Assembly: GCF_009707955.1 (NCBI RefSeq)
Contig: NZ_WMDQ01000001.1
Location: 682,001 to 746,000 of the forward strand
Length of the DNA stretch: 64,000 nt
Source: Flavobacterium sp. LC2016-13
GTDB taxonomy: Bacteria; Bacteroidota; Bacteroidia; Flavobacteriales; Flavobacteriaceae
Reading direction: 5' to 3'
The translations under genes were made by a program, and so were the position numbers. Of this stretch, positions 43,475 through 51,385 are shown one piece after another. The notes under the pieces were generated by a model. It saw nothing but the letters and a program-made list of their open reading frames with translations, did not search any database and was not told the DNA's origin. The first letter of the stretch is position 1. Each line of letters begins with the position of its first letter.

Positions 43475-43518
43475 AAACCCGAATAGCAATATTCGGGTTT
43501 TTTGTTTTTTAATACTTT
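43460..43518 (+). repeat. direct repeat copy 1: tRNA-Phe 3' end plus terminator
   Basis: This 59-bp segment runs from the 3' half of the T-stem through the acceptor stem, CCA and terminator to AATACTTT. It recurs at 43843-43900 with one T less in a T-run. An upstream 11-bp piece of the tRNA (GTCCCTGGTTC, 43444-43454) also recurs at 43816-43826. Confidence 0.9.
43474..43506 (+). terminator. terminator of tRNA-Phe
   Basis: AAAACCCGAATA pairs with TATTCGGGTTTT around a GCAA loop, with a T-run. It starts directly on the CCA end. Confidence 0.9.
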
Positions 43519-43524
43519 TTATAA

Positions 43525-43869
43525 ATGCATTACTTATATATCATTTATTCTGATTCATGTCAAAAATTTTATATTGGAGAAACTGCAAGTATTGAAAATC
43601 GAATTTCTAAACATCATGATCATTTTTATTCAAATTCTTTTACCAAGATAGCTAACGACTGGAAAATTGTTTTACTCTTTAATTGTATCAATAAAGATGA
43701 AGCTGTTTATTTGGAAAAGTTTATCAAAAGAATGAAAAGCAAAATTTTTAATACAAAAATAATTGATGACCCATCTATACTAAAAGATATTCTTTCTAAA
43801 AGAAAATCTATAATTGTCCCTGGTTCTCCCGAAGCCTCGGGACTGGAGGCACCACCAAAACCCGAATAG
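43525..43869 (+). CDS. small GIY-YIG endonuclease with tRNA-derived C-terminal tail
   Basis: This 114-residue protein has a GIY-YIG nuclease domain (about 1-93): Tyr5-Ile-Ile, Tyr16-Ile-Gly, Arg26 in IENRISKH, and Glu64 as metal ligand in YLEKFIKRMKS. It has no DNA-binding domain. The last 17 residues (VPGSPEASGLEAPPKPE) are read from a copy of the tRNA-Phe 3' end, and the stop TAG lies in the terminator stem. It begins 19 bp after the tRNA terminator with no visible promoter, so expression may depend on read-through. Similar small GIY-YIG proteins are common in Bacteroidota genomes. Confidence 0.88.
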   Translation: MHYLYIIYSDSCQKFYIGETASIENRISKHHDHFYSNSFTKIANDWKIVLLFNCINKDEAVYLEKFIKRMKSKIFNTKIIDDPSILKDILSKRKSIIVPGSPEASGLEAPPKPE

Positions 43870-43900
43870 CAATATTCGGGTTTTTTGTTTTTAATACTTT
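43816..43900 (+). repeat. direct repeat copy 2: altered tRNA 3' end plus terminator
   Basis: It holds GTCCCTGGTTC (43816-43826), then the palindrome TCCCGAAGCCTCGGGA (43827-43842) in place of the tRNA's GATCC, then 58 bp nearly identical to 43460-43518. It lacks the 5' part of a tRNA and is not a tRNA gene. Confidence 0.9.
43857..43887 (+). terminator. second copy of the tRNA-Phe terminator
   Basis: Hairpin and T-run are identical to 43474-43506. Here it overlaps the 3' end of the GIY-YIG gene and would end its transcript. The rest of the gap to 44184 is AT-rich with no gene. Confidence 0.85.
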
Positions 43901-44184
43901 CCTGAAAGTCAATAGCTAAAATTTTACATCAAAGGTTCCCTTAAAATATCTTTTATACTTCTGTTTTATTTGATGCTATATAAATCTTATTAAAATTTCA
44001 CCTCTTTTTCTCCAAAATTCTTTCTTTTAAAAAGATACATCAGCTATTTCTTATTTAAATTTTAGAAAGCAAATAAATTATAAATATTTGTTAAAAAAGT
44101 ATCAAATAATTAAAAAATTATCTTTTATATTAGTCAAAAAATATTTAATAGTTTTATTTACTAACAAGTCTACAACACTAATTT

Positions 44185-45684
44185 ATGAACGAAACTTCTA
44201 CTAAAGGTATTTGGAAAGTAATTTCAGCGTCTTCGATGGGAACTATGATAGAATGGTACGATTTCTATATTTTTGGAAGTTTGGCCGTTGTTATTTCAAC
44301 TAAATTCTTTCCAAGTGATAATCCAACTGCGGCATTTTTGTCAACTTTAGCCACTTTTGCAGCAGGATTTGTTGTTAGACCTTTTGGAGCTTTGTTTTTT
44401 GGAAGACTTGGTGATATTATTGGCCGGAAATATACTTTTATGGCTACCTTATTATTAATGGGTGGTTCTACTTTTTTAATAGGCTGTATTCCGAGTTATG
44501 AAACTATCGGGTTTTTAGCTCCTTTATTAGTCTTAATTCTGCGTTTATTGCAAGGATTAGCTCTTGGCGGAGAATATGGCGGTGCAGCTACTTATGTTGC
44601 CGAACATGCTCCTGAAGGACAAAAAGGATATTGGACATCATGGATTCAAACTACTGCAACTGTGGGATTATTTATTTCATTAATGGTAATTCTTGCAACA
44701 AAAAGCATTCTTTCACCTGAAGATTTTGATACTTGGGGATGGCGTGTACCTTTTTGGGTTTCTATTGTGATGGTTGGCGTTTCTTATTTGATCCGAAAAA
44801 ACATGGATGAATCTCCTGTATTTGCAAAAGCAAAAAAAGAAGGAACAACTAGTGCAAATCCGCTGAAAGAAAGTTTTGGCAACCGATATAATTTGAAATT
44901 CGTTTTATTGGCTTTATTTGGTGCAACAATGGGGCAAGGCGTCGTTTGGTACACGGGTCAGTTTTACGCGATGAGTTTCATGAAAACAGTAATGAATATC
45001 GAGTCATCTCAGGTTGATGAATTACTGGGGATTGCTTTATTATTAGGAACTCCGTTTTTTATTGTTTTTGGATGGTTAAGTGATAAAATAGGTCGAAAAC
45101 ATATCATGATGGGCGGAATGTTACTGGCTATTTTATTCTACAGGCCTATTTATAAAATGATGTATGAAACAACAGATTTAAATCATAAAACTGAAATTGT
45201 AGAAAAAACCACGCAAAACATTGAAACAACAAAAAATAATGACATAATAACCACAGTTTCAAAAACCTACACGGACGGAACTACGTATGTAGGGAAGAAG
45301 AAGGATTTTAATGATAAGAAAAAAGAATCTCAAAGTACTGTTTCAATCAATATAAATACCAGCGATGAATGGACTATAATTTTTCTGGTTTTCATTCAGG
45401 TTTTATTTGTTACAATGGTTTATGGTCCAATTGCTGCTTTTTTGGTTGAGATGTTTCCAACTAAAATTAGATATACCTCAATGTCGTTACCTTATCATGT
45501 AGGTAATGGAATTTTTGGAGGATTGCTTCCGGCCATATCAACTTATTTTGTAACGCATTCTAAACAAGCGGGTAAAACTGATTTTTATCTTGACGGACTT
45601 TGGTATCCTATAATTATTGCTTCAGTCTGCTTTGTAATTGGAATGGTTTATATCGATAATAAAAACAAAACGAATCACCTTTAA
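44185..45684 (+). CDS. MFS transporter, metabolite:H+ symporter (MHS) family
   Basis: This 499-residue permease has about 12 helices and the MHS signatures MGTMIEWYDFYIFGS (19-33), GRLGDIIGRKYTF (73-85), LALGGEYGGAATYVAEHAP (125-143) and the second-half motif GWLSDKIGRKHIM. The family imports organic acids, shikimate, proline/betaine or alpha-ketoglutarate; the substrate cannot be read here. It has an unusual hydrophilic insert of about 70 residues (about 325-394) between the eighth and ninth helices. It is followed by a DUF6814 membrane protein 12 bp on. Confidence 0.9.
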   Translation: MNETSTKGIWKVISASSMGTMIEWYDFYIFGSLAVVISTKFFPSDNPTAAFLSTLATFAAGFVVRPFGALFFGRLGDIIGRKYTFMATLLLMGGSTFLIGCIPSYETIGFLAPLLVLILRLLQGLALGGEYGGAATYVAEHAPEGQKGYWTSWIQTTATVGLFISLMVILATKSILSPEDFDTWGWRVPFWVSIVMVGVSYLIRKNMDESPVFAKAKKEGTTSANPLKESFGNRYNLKFVLLALFGATMGQGVVWYTGQFYAMSFMKTVMNIESSQVDELLGIALLLGTPFFIVFGWLSDKIGRKHIMMGGMLLAILFYRPIYKMMYETTDLNHKTEIVEKTTQNIETTKNNDIITTVSKTYTDGTTYVGKKKDFNDKKKESQSTVSININTSDEWTIIFLVFIQVLFVTMVYGPIAAFLVEMFPTKIRYTSMSLPYHVGNGIFGGLLPAISTYFVTHSKQAGKTDFYLDGLWYPIIIASVCFVIGMVYIDNKNKTNHL

Positions 45685-45696
45685 TATTTAATAAAC

Positions 45697-45924
45697 ATGA
45701 CGAATAAGATTAAACAGGTTTTAGGTGTTTTATGGGCTGTATTAGCCATTGCCGCAGCATACTTTTGTGTATTTGAATTTGGATTACCTAAATTGCTCTC
45801 AGACCAACAAGATGATCTTGTCTTTGGCATTATAATCCTTTTTATCCTCACCCCGCTTATTGTTTTGGGTTTGGGTACATTTGGATATTTTGCGATGATA
45901 GGTGAATATAATAATGAGAAATAG
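45697..45924 (+). CDS. DUF6814-like small membrane protein
   Basis: This 75-residue protein has two hydrophobic helices (about 8-30 and 42-66) and ends in YFAMIGEYNNEK. This pattern resembles DUF6814 proteins, which are often found next to MFS sugar or acid transporters in Bacteroidota. It is in operon with the MHS transporter and could be an accessory subunit; no function is known. Confidence 0.75.
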   Translation: MTNKIKQVLGVLWAVLAIAAAYFCVFEFGLPKLLSDQQDDLVFGIIILFILTPLIVLGLGTFGYFAMIGEYNNEK

Positions 45925-45946
45925 TTTCAGGAAAAATTACAAAACA

Positions 45947-45979
45947 AAAAGGGCTGCCAATAATTAGGCAGCCCTTTTT
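45947..45979. terminator. bidirectional terminator between the transporter and the amylase gene
   Basis: AAAAGGGCTGCC pairs with GGCAGCCCTTTT around an 8-nt loop, with T-runs on both strands. It serves both converging units. Confidence 0.9.
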
Positions 45980-45996
45980 GCATTACTAACAAAACC

Positions 45997-48873
45997 TTAT
46001 TTTTTAATGAACTTCATTACTTGTATTTCATTATTTGCATTTAATGCTTTAACTATATATAATCCCGTTTTTAAGTCACTTACTCCAAACTGAAACTCCG
46101 GATTTCCATCTGTAACAAAACTTTTTACCAATTGTCCTGACATTGCATAAACCTGAACTTTAGTTGTTACAATATTTAAGGTAAAATAATTTGAAACCGG
46201 ATTTGGATGTAAACTAACTGAATTTCCTTTTTCGAAATCTTCGATTGCTAAATTAGCTTGTTTGTTTCCGTAAATCCTGTATTCTCCAGGCGCTAAATTT
46301 ATCGGAGCATTTACATCAGCAACATTTATTGTTGTATTATCCATTAGATTATACCAGATTCCTATATATTGAAAACCAGTAGCAATATTTTGAGCTGTAA
46401 CATCAAAATTGGCTAAAATCAAAACATCTTTCAATTGTGTAGAAACCAAATTGCTATTGGTGATTTTTATGTTTACTGATAATGAATTTGCATTTGCAAT
46501 TGTTGGCGTTCCTAAAAATACAGGTTCTGTAGTTTTAAGTGTGATCATTTTTGCCCAATCGTTGTAAATTTTATTTCTGTTTGAATCTCCCAGCCAGTTT
46601 TCTGCCCATTGAGGCTGTGGCTTGGTATCTAATTTACAATCTCCCGAAATCGCATCTCCATCTGTATTTACTGTACCATTATTACACGTAAAAATAGAAT
46701 CGTCCCAACCTAATTCTCCAAAATGCCAAATCATTTTTGGCCCCGGAACCAGTAAAGAAACTGCTCCAATAGCAGACATTCTTGATAATGCTGTGTTTAA
46801 TGTTTTTACATTATAAGATCCGCTTGAGGCTCCGTATTGTACATTTTTATACATTAAACGCTCTTCATCATGACTTTCTGCATAACCCATTAATCGATTT
46901 GCTGTAAAACCATGACTTGTGCTTGACATTCTCGAAATATTACTGTCTGATGCATATCCCATTGATAACTGATTGTATGCTCCGGTCATTTTTCCCCACA
47001 TCATAACACCTTTACTTGGTGTTTCATTTACTCTGTAATTTGCCCATTGCTGTTCTTCGGTATCATCATTACCTAAATGTTCAAAAATGGTATAATGTGT
47101 AGGATCTAAACTCCACGAATAATCAGCATATTTTCTCAATACATCTACTCGATCCTGTTGATATTTATCTGTACAAGCTCCATCATTAGCTGTACAGTTT
47201 TGCGTAAATCCTTTGGTTAAATCCCAACGGAAACCATCAATTTTATATTCATCAATCCATTGTTTAATCACACGATCTACATAATATTGCGTTTTTAGCG
47301 ATTGATGATTAAAATCTTCACCTACATTATAAGCATGTTTTGCTACGGTATTAAAATATGGATTTTCGGCAGTTGGCGAACCAAAACCATCTCCGTCAGG
47401 ATCGTTCATCCACATTCTCACCATTGGATTTCTTCCAAAAGCGTGGTTTAGCGCCACATCAAGAATAACAGCGATTCCGTTTTGATGACATAAATCGATG
47501 AATTCTTTTAGCTTATCCGAAGTTCCGTAAAATTTATCCAAAGCCATGTGAAATGAAGTGTTATAACCCCAGCTTTCATTGCCTTCAAACTCCATTACAG
47601 GCATTAATTCAATGGCATTTATTTTAAGATTTTTAAAATAGTCTATTCTATCAATTAAACTTTGATAATTTTTATTGGCATCAAAATCACGAACCAAAAC
47701 TTCATAAACTACTAATTTTTCCTTTTCTGGTTTTGCAAAATTAGTTACTTGCCAATTGTAGGGTGTTTGCCCTGTTTTAAGAACTGTAACTTCAAAATTT
47801 TGCCCAACAGGATAAGTTGGTATATTTGGATATGAGTTTGAAGGAATCGTAGGATCATCAAAAGGCGACAAAACCAAAGTAGAATATGGATCTGCTGTTT
47901 TTACCAATGAAGGAGAATTTGCAAGTGGCGTAGCGTCTACAACCCAATATTGATATGTATTATTGACTCCCGAAACCAATCCTGTTAATTCTAACCAGAA
48001 TTTGCCCGAAGTTGGGTCTTTTTTCATGGCATACGCCGAAGTTGGTTGCCAATTATTAAAACTTCCGGCAACGTAAACAAAATCTTTTAATGGTGCATCC
48101 AGAACCAAGGTTGCTTTTGTAGCATCGGCAGTATTGTAATTGATTCCGTCAACTAATCCCGCTGGCATTGCCTGAGAAACTGCGTTTGGATTTACAATAA
48201 CAGAGAACTTTTTTACAATTGTTGTTGCTCCCTGAACAATACTCAACTCATAGCTTTGATTACTTGTAATATTAGTATGAGAATAAGAATAGTTCGATGT
48301 ACTTGTATTGGTATTGATTGTCGTTCCGTTTGCTTTTAATGTATAACTTGCTGTACCATTTGTGTTTGTTGCTGCAATAGCAAAGTTTGCTCCTGAAGCT
48401 ATAATCGTTGTGCTGTTTTCAGCCGGCGCAGTTAATGTTGCCTGAAAAGAGCCTACTTCAACTAAAATATCTTGTGATTTTTTATCCCCTGTTCCATTTT
48501 TTGCTTTAACCAAAAAACCTATTTTACCAATTCCTGTAATATTATAATAGGTTGTTGGCGTAATAACTTTAGTATAAGTATCTGAAACTGCATTATAGGT
48601 TAATTTACTGGCATCACTTGAAGCTTCCCAGGTTCCATTGTTTGGAGTTCCTTTTTGAGTGGTATCATTAATATCAAAAGCCCATGCCCATAAGTAAAGC
48701 GAATGATCGGTAACTCCCCAGTTTGCCTCGTTAATACTGCTTCCGTTAATCGTAATAGTGATAGAAGTCGTTTCTTCAAAAGTAGAAGGACTTACAGAAT
48801 AACTAGCTGTTTGCTGTTGCGCAAAAGAAATTGCGGACAATAAAAGAAATAGGATTAGTATAGTTTTTTTCAT
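45997..48873 (-). CDS. GH13 alpha-amylase with T9SS sorting domain
   Basis: This 958-residue exported enzyme has a signal peptide to about residue 19, an N-terminal beta domain, a central Ig-like domain (about 140-230), a CBM48-like domain (about 250-340, VYVAGSFNNWQPTSA) and the GH13 barrel (about 385-790). Conserved regions are DVALNH (472-477), GFRWD with nucleophile Asp551, IFEH with acid/base Glu598, and ESHDEE with Asp669. The C-terminal 80 residues (LHPNPVSNYFTLNI to FIKK) are a type A T9SS sorting domain, so it is secreted or surface-attached. It degrades starch for the SusC/D system. It lies behind susE, past a terminator. Confidence 0.95.
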   Translation of the reverse strand: MKKTILILFLLLSAISFAQQQTASYSVSPSTFEETTSITITINGSSINEANWGVTDHSLYLWAWAFDINDTTQKGTPNNGTWEASSDASKLTYNAVSDTYTKVITPTTYYNITGIGKIGFLVKAKNGTGDKKSQDILVEVGSFQATLTAPAENSTTIIASGANFAIAATNTNGTASYTLKANGTTINTNTSTSNYSYSHTNITSNQSYELSIVQGATTIVKKFSVIVNPNAVSQAMPAGLVDGINYNTADATKATLVLDAPLKDFVYVAGSFNNWQPTSAYAMKKDPTSGKFWLELTGLVSGVNNTYQYWVVDATPLANSPSLVKTADPYSTLVLSPFDDPTIPSNSYPNIPTYPVGQNFEVTVLKTGQTPYNWQVTNFAKPEKEKLVVYEVLVRDFDANKNYQSLIDRIDYFKNLKINAIELMPVMEFEGNESWGYNTSFHMALDKFYGTSDKLKEFIDLCHQNGIAVILDVALNHAFGRNPMVRMWMNDPDGDGFGSPTAENPYFNTVAKHAYNVGEDFNHQSLKTQYYVDRVIKQWIDEYKIDGFRWDLTKGFTQNCTANDGACTDKYQQDRVDVLRKYADYSWSLDPTHYTIFEHLGNDDTEEQQWANYRVNETPSKGVMMWGKMTGAYNQLSMGYASDSNISRMSSTSHGFTANRLMGYAESHDEERLMYKNVQYGASSGSYNVKTLNTALSRMSAIGAVSLLVPGPKMIWHFGELGWDDSIFTCNNGTVNTDGDAISGDCKLDTKPQPQWAENWLGDSNRNKIYNDWAKMITLKTTEPVFLGTPTIANANSLSVNIKITNSNLVSTQLKDVLILANFDVTAQNIATGFQYIGIWYNLMDNTTINVADVNAPINLAPGEYRIYGNKQANLAIEDFEKGNSVSLHPNPVSNYFTLNIVTTKVQVYAMSGQLVKSFVTDGNPEFQFGVSDLKTGLYIVKALNANNEIQVMKFIKK

Positions 48874-48901
48874 AATATGTGGTTGATTGGTTAGTATGAT
48901 T

Positions 48902-48935
48902 AAAAAAGGGCTATCCTTAAGACAGCCCTTTTTTT
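48902..48935 (-). terminator. terminator between susE and the amylase gene
   Basis: AAAAGGGCT pairs with AGCCCTTTT, and Ts follow on the minus strand. It lies between susE and the GH13 gene, so the amylase may be expressed at a lower level by read-through, or from its own promoter. Confidence 0.8.
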
Positions 48936-48951
48936 AATTTCAAGAAAAATA

Positions 48952-49701
48952 TTAGTTTTTCTTAATAGTGTATTTTTTATTAGCGATATCTACTTCAACT
49001 GTATAATTTCCAGCTACTGGAACAGGAATATTAGCACCTCCAAGATCTAATGATAAGTCATTACCATCATCTCCATAATTAGTAGCCCAACCATCATCTA
49101 ATCTAAACTTAATTTCGCCCACTACTAATGGTCCAACATAAGAATATTTTTTAGTAGCCAAATCATAATTTAAATCAGTATCTGGATCATTCCATCCATT
49201 TGGAGTTGCAGAACCAATTAAACCCCAGTTTGCCCAAGCAGCATAAGGAGTTGCTTTAATTGTATATGAATTTGAATATTGAGGAAGTCCTGTAGCTCCT
49301 ACAACAGACTTAATACGAACATCAACATTATTTTCCTGGTATGGAGTAAAACCTCCATTAAGCACCGCAGAATTTAATTCAGCAACTGTTAATTCTTTTG
49401 AAAGCGCAGTTGTATTTGATACCGTTGTTGGGCTGGCAAAGTTTGTACCTGCTTTTGCAATTTCAATAGTATAATTTACAATTGTTTGAATTCCGGTATA
49501 AGTTGCCTTATTCCATGTTACTGTTGTAGCAATGTCTTTTTCTGTATCTTTTGTAAGTACAATACTAAAATCAGATTTTGGTGTTAATAATACCGGAGCA
49601 GTTCCTGCATCAATAACGGGTCTATTGTCTACATCATCAGCATTACATGAAACAGCCAATACACCAATAAATGCGATTAAAATTTTATATATATTTTTCA
49701 T
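48952..49701 (-). CDS. susE: SusE-like outer-membrane starch-binding lipoprotein
   Basis: This 249-residue lipoprotein has lipobox AVSC (Cys19). It has a SusE N-terminal Ig-like domain (about 35-145, with IVLTKDTEKDIATTVTWNKA) and one C-terminal starch-binding-like domain (about 155-249, WGLIGSATPNGWNDPDTDL, ending in VEVDIANKKYTIKKN). Classical SusE/SusF have two or three binding domains; this one has only one. It should lie on the cell surface beside SusC/D and hold starch. It starts 18 bp after susD. Confidence 0.9.
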   Translation of the reverse strand: MKNIYKILIAFIGVLAVSCNADDVDNRPVIDAGTAPVLLTPKSDFSIVLTKDTEKDIATTVTWNKATYTGIQTIVNYTIEIAKAGTNFASPTTVSNTTALSKELTVAELNSAVLNGGFTPYQENNVDVRIKSVVGATGLPQYSNSYTIKATPYAAWANWGLIGSATPNGWNDPDTDLNYDLATKKYSYVGPLVVGEIKFRLDDGWATNYGDDGNDLSLDLGGANIPVPVAGNYTVEVDIANKKYTIKKN

Positions 49702-49719
49702 TTTAATGTTTATAAGATG

Positions 49720-51348
49720 TTAGTACCCTGGATTTTGCTTTAATGTTGGATTTGCCTGAATGTTTCTTGCAGGAATTGGCATTAAATCTCTGGTTGCATC
49801 TGTAGAGTTACCATTTATAGATCCACCTTTCCATTGCCAGATTTTAGATCCTCCAGTAAATTTTCCAAAACGAATCAAGTCAGTTCTTCTGTGGCATTCC
49901 CAGAATAATTCTCTTCCTCTTTCATCTAAAATAAAATCAAGTGTTAATTGAGGAAGTGTAATTGTTTGTGCGTTTGCTCTTGTTCTAATTTGATTGATGT
50001 AACCTAAAGCAGTATTAATATTTCCTGTAGTAGCTCCTCTAAGAGTTGCTTCAGCGTACATTAAATAAGCATCTGTTAATCTAAACATTGGGAAATCAAT
50101 ATCCGGCATATCATTTCTTTGCGCTGCAGAACCATCTGAATTTACATTGATGTATTTTGTTACAGCGTAACCATCTGTAAAAGTTGCAATATTGTTGATA
50201 TCTTTTGACTGACCAGCTGTGTAAAATGTACCTCTGTTATCTGCAGTTGCAGTTTCGTCTGGAAAAAGGTTTACAAACTCTCTACGAGTTCTGATTCCTT
50301 GCCATCCACCGTCCATTCCTCTGGAAGCCGCATTCATGCTACCTCCAATAGAAGCGTGCATAATAAAGCTCATTCCACCACCGATAGCTCTAATCGCATT
50401 ACCATCTCCAATAATTGGGAAAATAAATTCACTTTCAGCACCATTTCTGTTATTATCCGCAGAAAATAAGTAACGGTAAGGAACATTTGCAAAAGTATAT
50501 CCTGAACCAGTAATGATTTCACTACATAATGTAGCCGCTTCATTGTTTCTGTCTACACCTGTATATACTTTAGAATTCAAATAAATTTGTGCTAATAAAA
50601 ATTTAGCTGCAGTTTTATCAACTCTTCCGTATTCATTTGCTTTTGAAGCCACTAAACTATTGTCTAAGTCTTTCAATTCAGATTCTACATAAGCAAAAAC
50701 TTCTGCTCTTGATTTTTGTACCGGATAATAGAATCCAACAGGATCATTTTCTGTTGTAATTGGCACATTTCCGAATAAATCCATTAAGTTATAGTATGAA
50801 AAAGCTCTTAAGAAACGAGCTTCAGCTCTAAATTTCGCGATATCTGCTTTTAAACCTGCATCAACACCTCTTGCCGTTAATTTCTCATCAGTAGTTTGTC
50901 TTAAAAACTCATTAGCAACACTAATGTGATAAAATGCTCTTGAGAATGCTCCTGCTAAAAATTCATTATCCGCAGACCATGTTTGAGTATTTAAAGTTGG
51001 TAAAGTACCATCAGCCCAAGCAATAATAGCTTCATCTGTTGTAAATTCCTGTGTTACAAAAAGTAATCTTAAGTAACTACTAAAATCACCTCCAAGTCCT
51101 GCGATATCAGGATTTTGTCCAGGTTTTGTAGCATCTCCATCACCATCATTTCCTCCAACATATAAACCTGCATATAATTTAGCTAATACTTCTTTATACG
51201 ATGCCGGATCTTTAAAAAAGGCTTCAGATAGAAATTCATCATCATCCTTTGGCGTCACGTTTAAATCGTCAGTACACGAAGTAAGCGTCATACTTATTCC
51301 TAAAATGAATAGGAAAAAATAAGATATATATTTAAATGATATTTTCAT
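49720..51348 (-). CDS. susD: SusD/RagB family nutrient-binding lipoprotein
   Basis: From ATG 51348 the product is 542 residues; the longer frame adds 17 poor residues that overlap susC. The lipobox is LTSC (Cys at about 25). It has SusD motifs: helix-rich TPR-like N-terminal half (YHISVANEFLRQ, AEARFLRAFSYYNLMDLFGNVP), FRLTDAYLMYAEATLR and DERGRELFWECHRRTDLIRFG near the end. It caps the SusC channel and captures oligosaccharides. It lies directly after susC. Confidence 0.96.
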   Translation of the reverse strand: MKISFKYISYFFLFILGISMTLTSCTDDLNVTPKDDDEFLSEAFFKDPASYKEVLAKLYAGLYVGGNDGDGDATKPGQNPDIAGLGGDFSSYLRLLFVTQEFTTDEAIIAWADGTLPTLNTQTWSADNEFLAGAFSRAFYHISVANEFLRQTTDEKLTARGVDAGLKADIAKFRAEARFLRAFSYYNLMDLFGNVPITTENDPVGFYYPVQKSRAEVFAYVESELKDLDNSLVASKANEYGRVDKTAAKFLLAQIYLNSKVYTGVDRNNEAATLCSEIITGSGYTFANVPYRYLFSADNNRNGAESEFIFPIIGDGNAIRAIGGGMSFIMHASIGGSMNAASRGMDGGWQGIRTRREFVNLFPDETATADNRGTFYTAGQSKDINNIATFTDGYAVTKYINVNSDGSAAQRNDMPDIDFPMFRLTDAYLMYAEATLRGATTGNINTALGYINQIRTRANAQTITLPQLTLDFILDERGRELFWECHRRTDLIRFGKFTGGSKIWQWKGGSINGNSTDATRDLMPIPARNIQANPTLKQNPGY

Positions 51349-51385
51349 TTTGTTTGTTTTTAAATTTTTGATTTTCAGTCTACTA

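Larger units (their letters stand above)
43475..43900 (+). mobile_element. putative tRNA-associated GIY-YIG cassette
   Basis: The repeating unit is about 383 bp, counted from one repeat copy to the next. It contains only the GIY-YIG gene and a terminal piece that rebuilds the tRNA 3' end and terminator. There is no integrase or transposase. The direct repeats at tRNA 3' sequence look like those left by elements that enter tRNA genes and keep the tRNA intact. The mobile nature is inferred from this structure alone; an old tandem duplication with later insertion is possible. Confidence 0.5.

Noticed and set aside
43816..43870. Second tRNA-Phe gene
   Set aside because: Only the T-arm and acceptor 3' half are present. 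The 5' acceptor strand, D-arm and anticodon arm are missing and the T-loop is interrupted by a palindrome.
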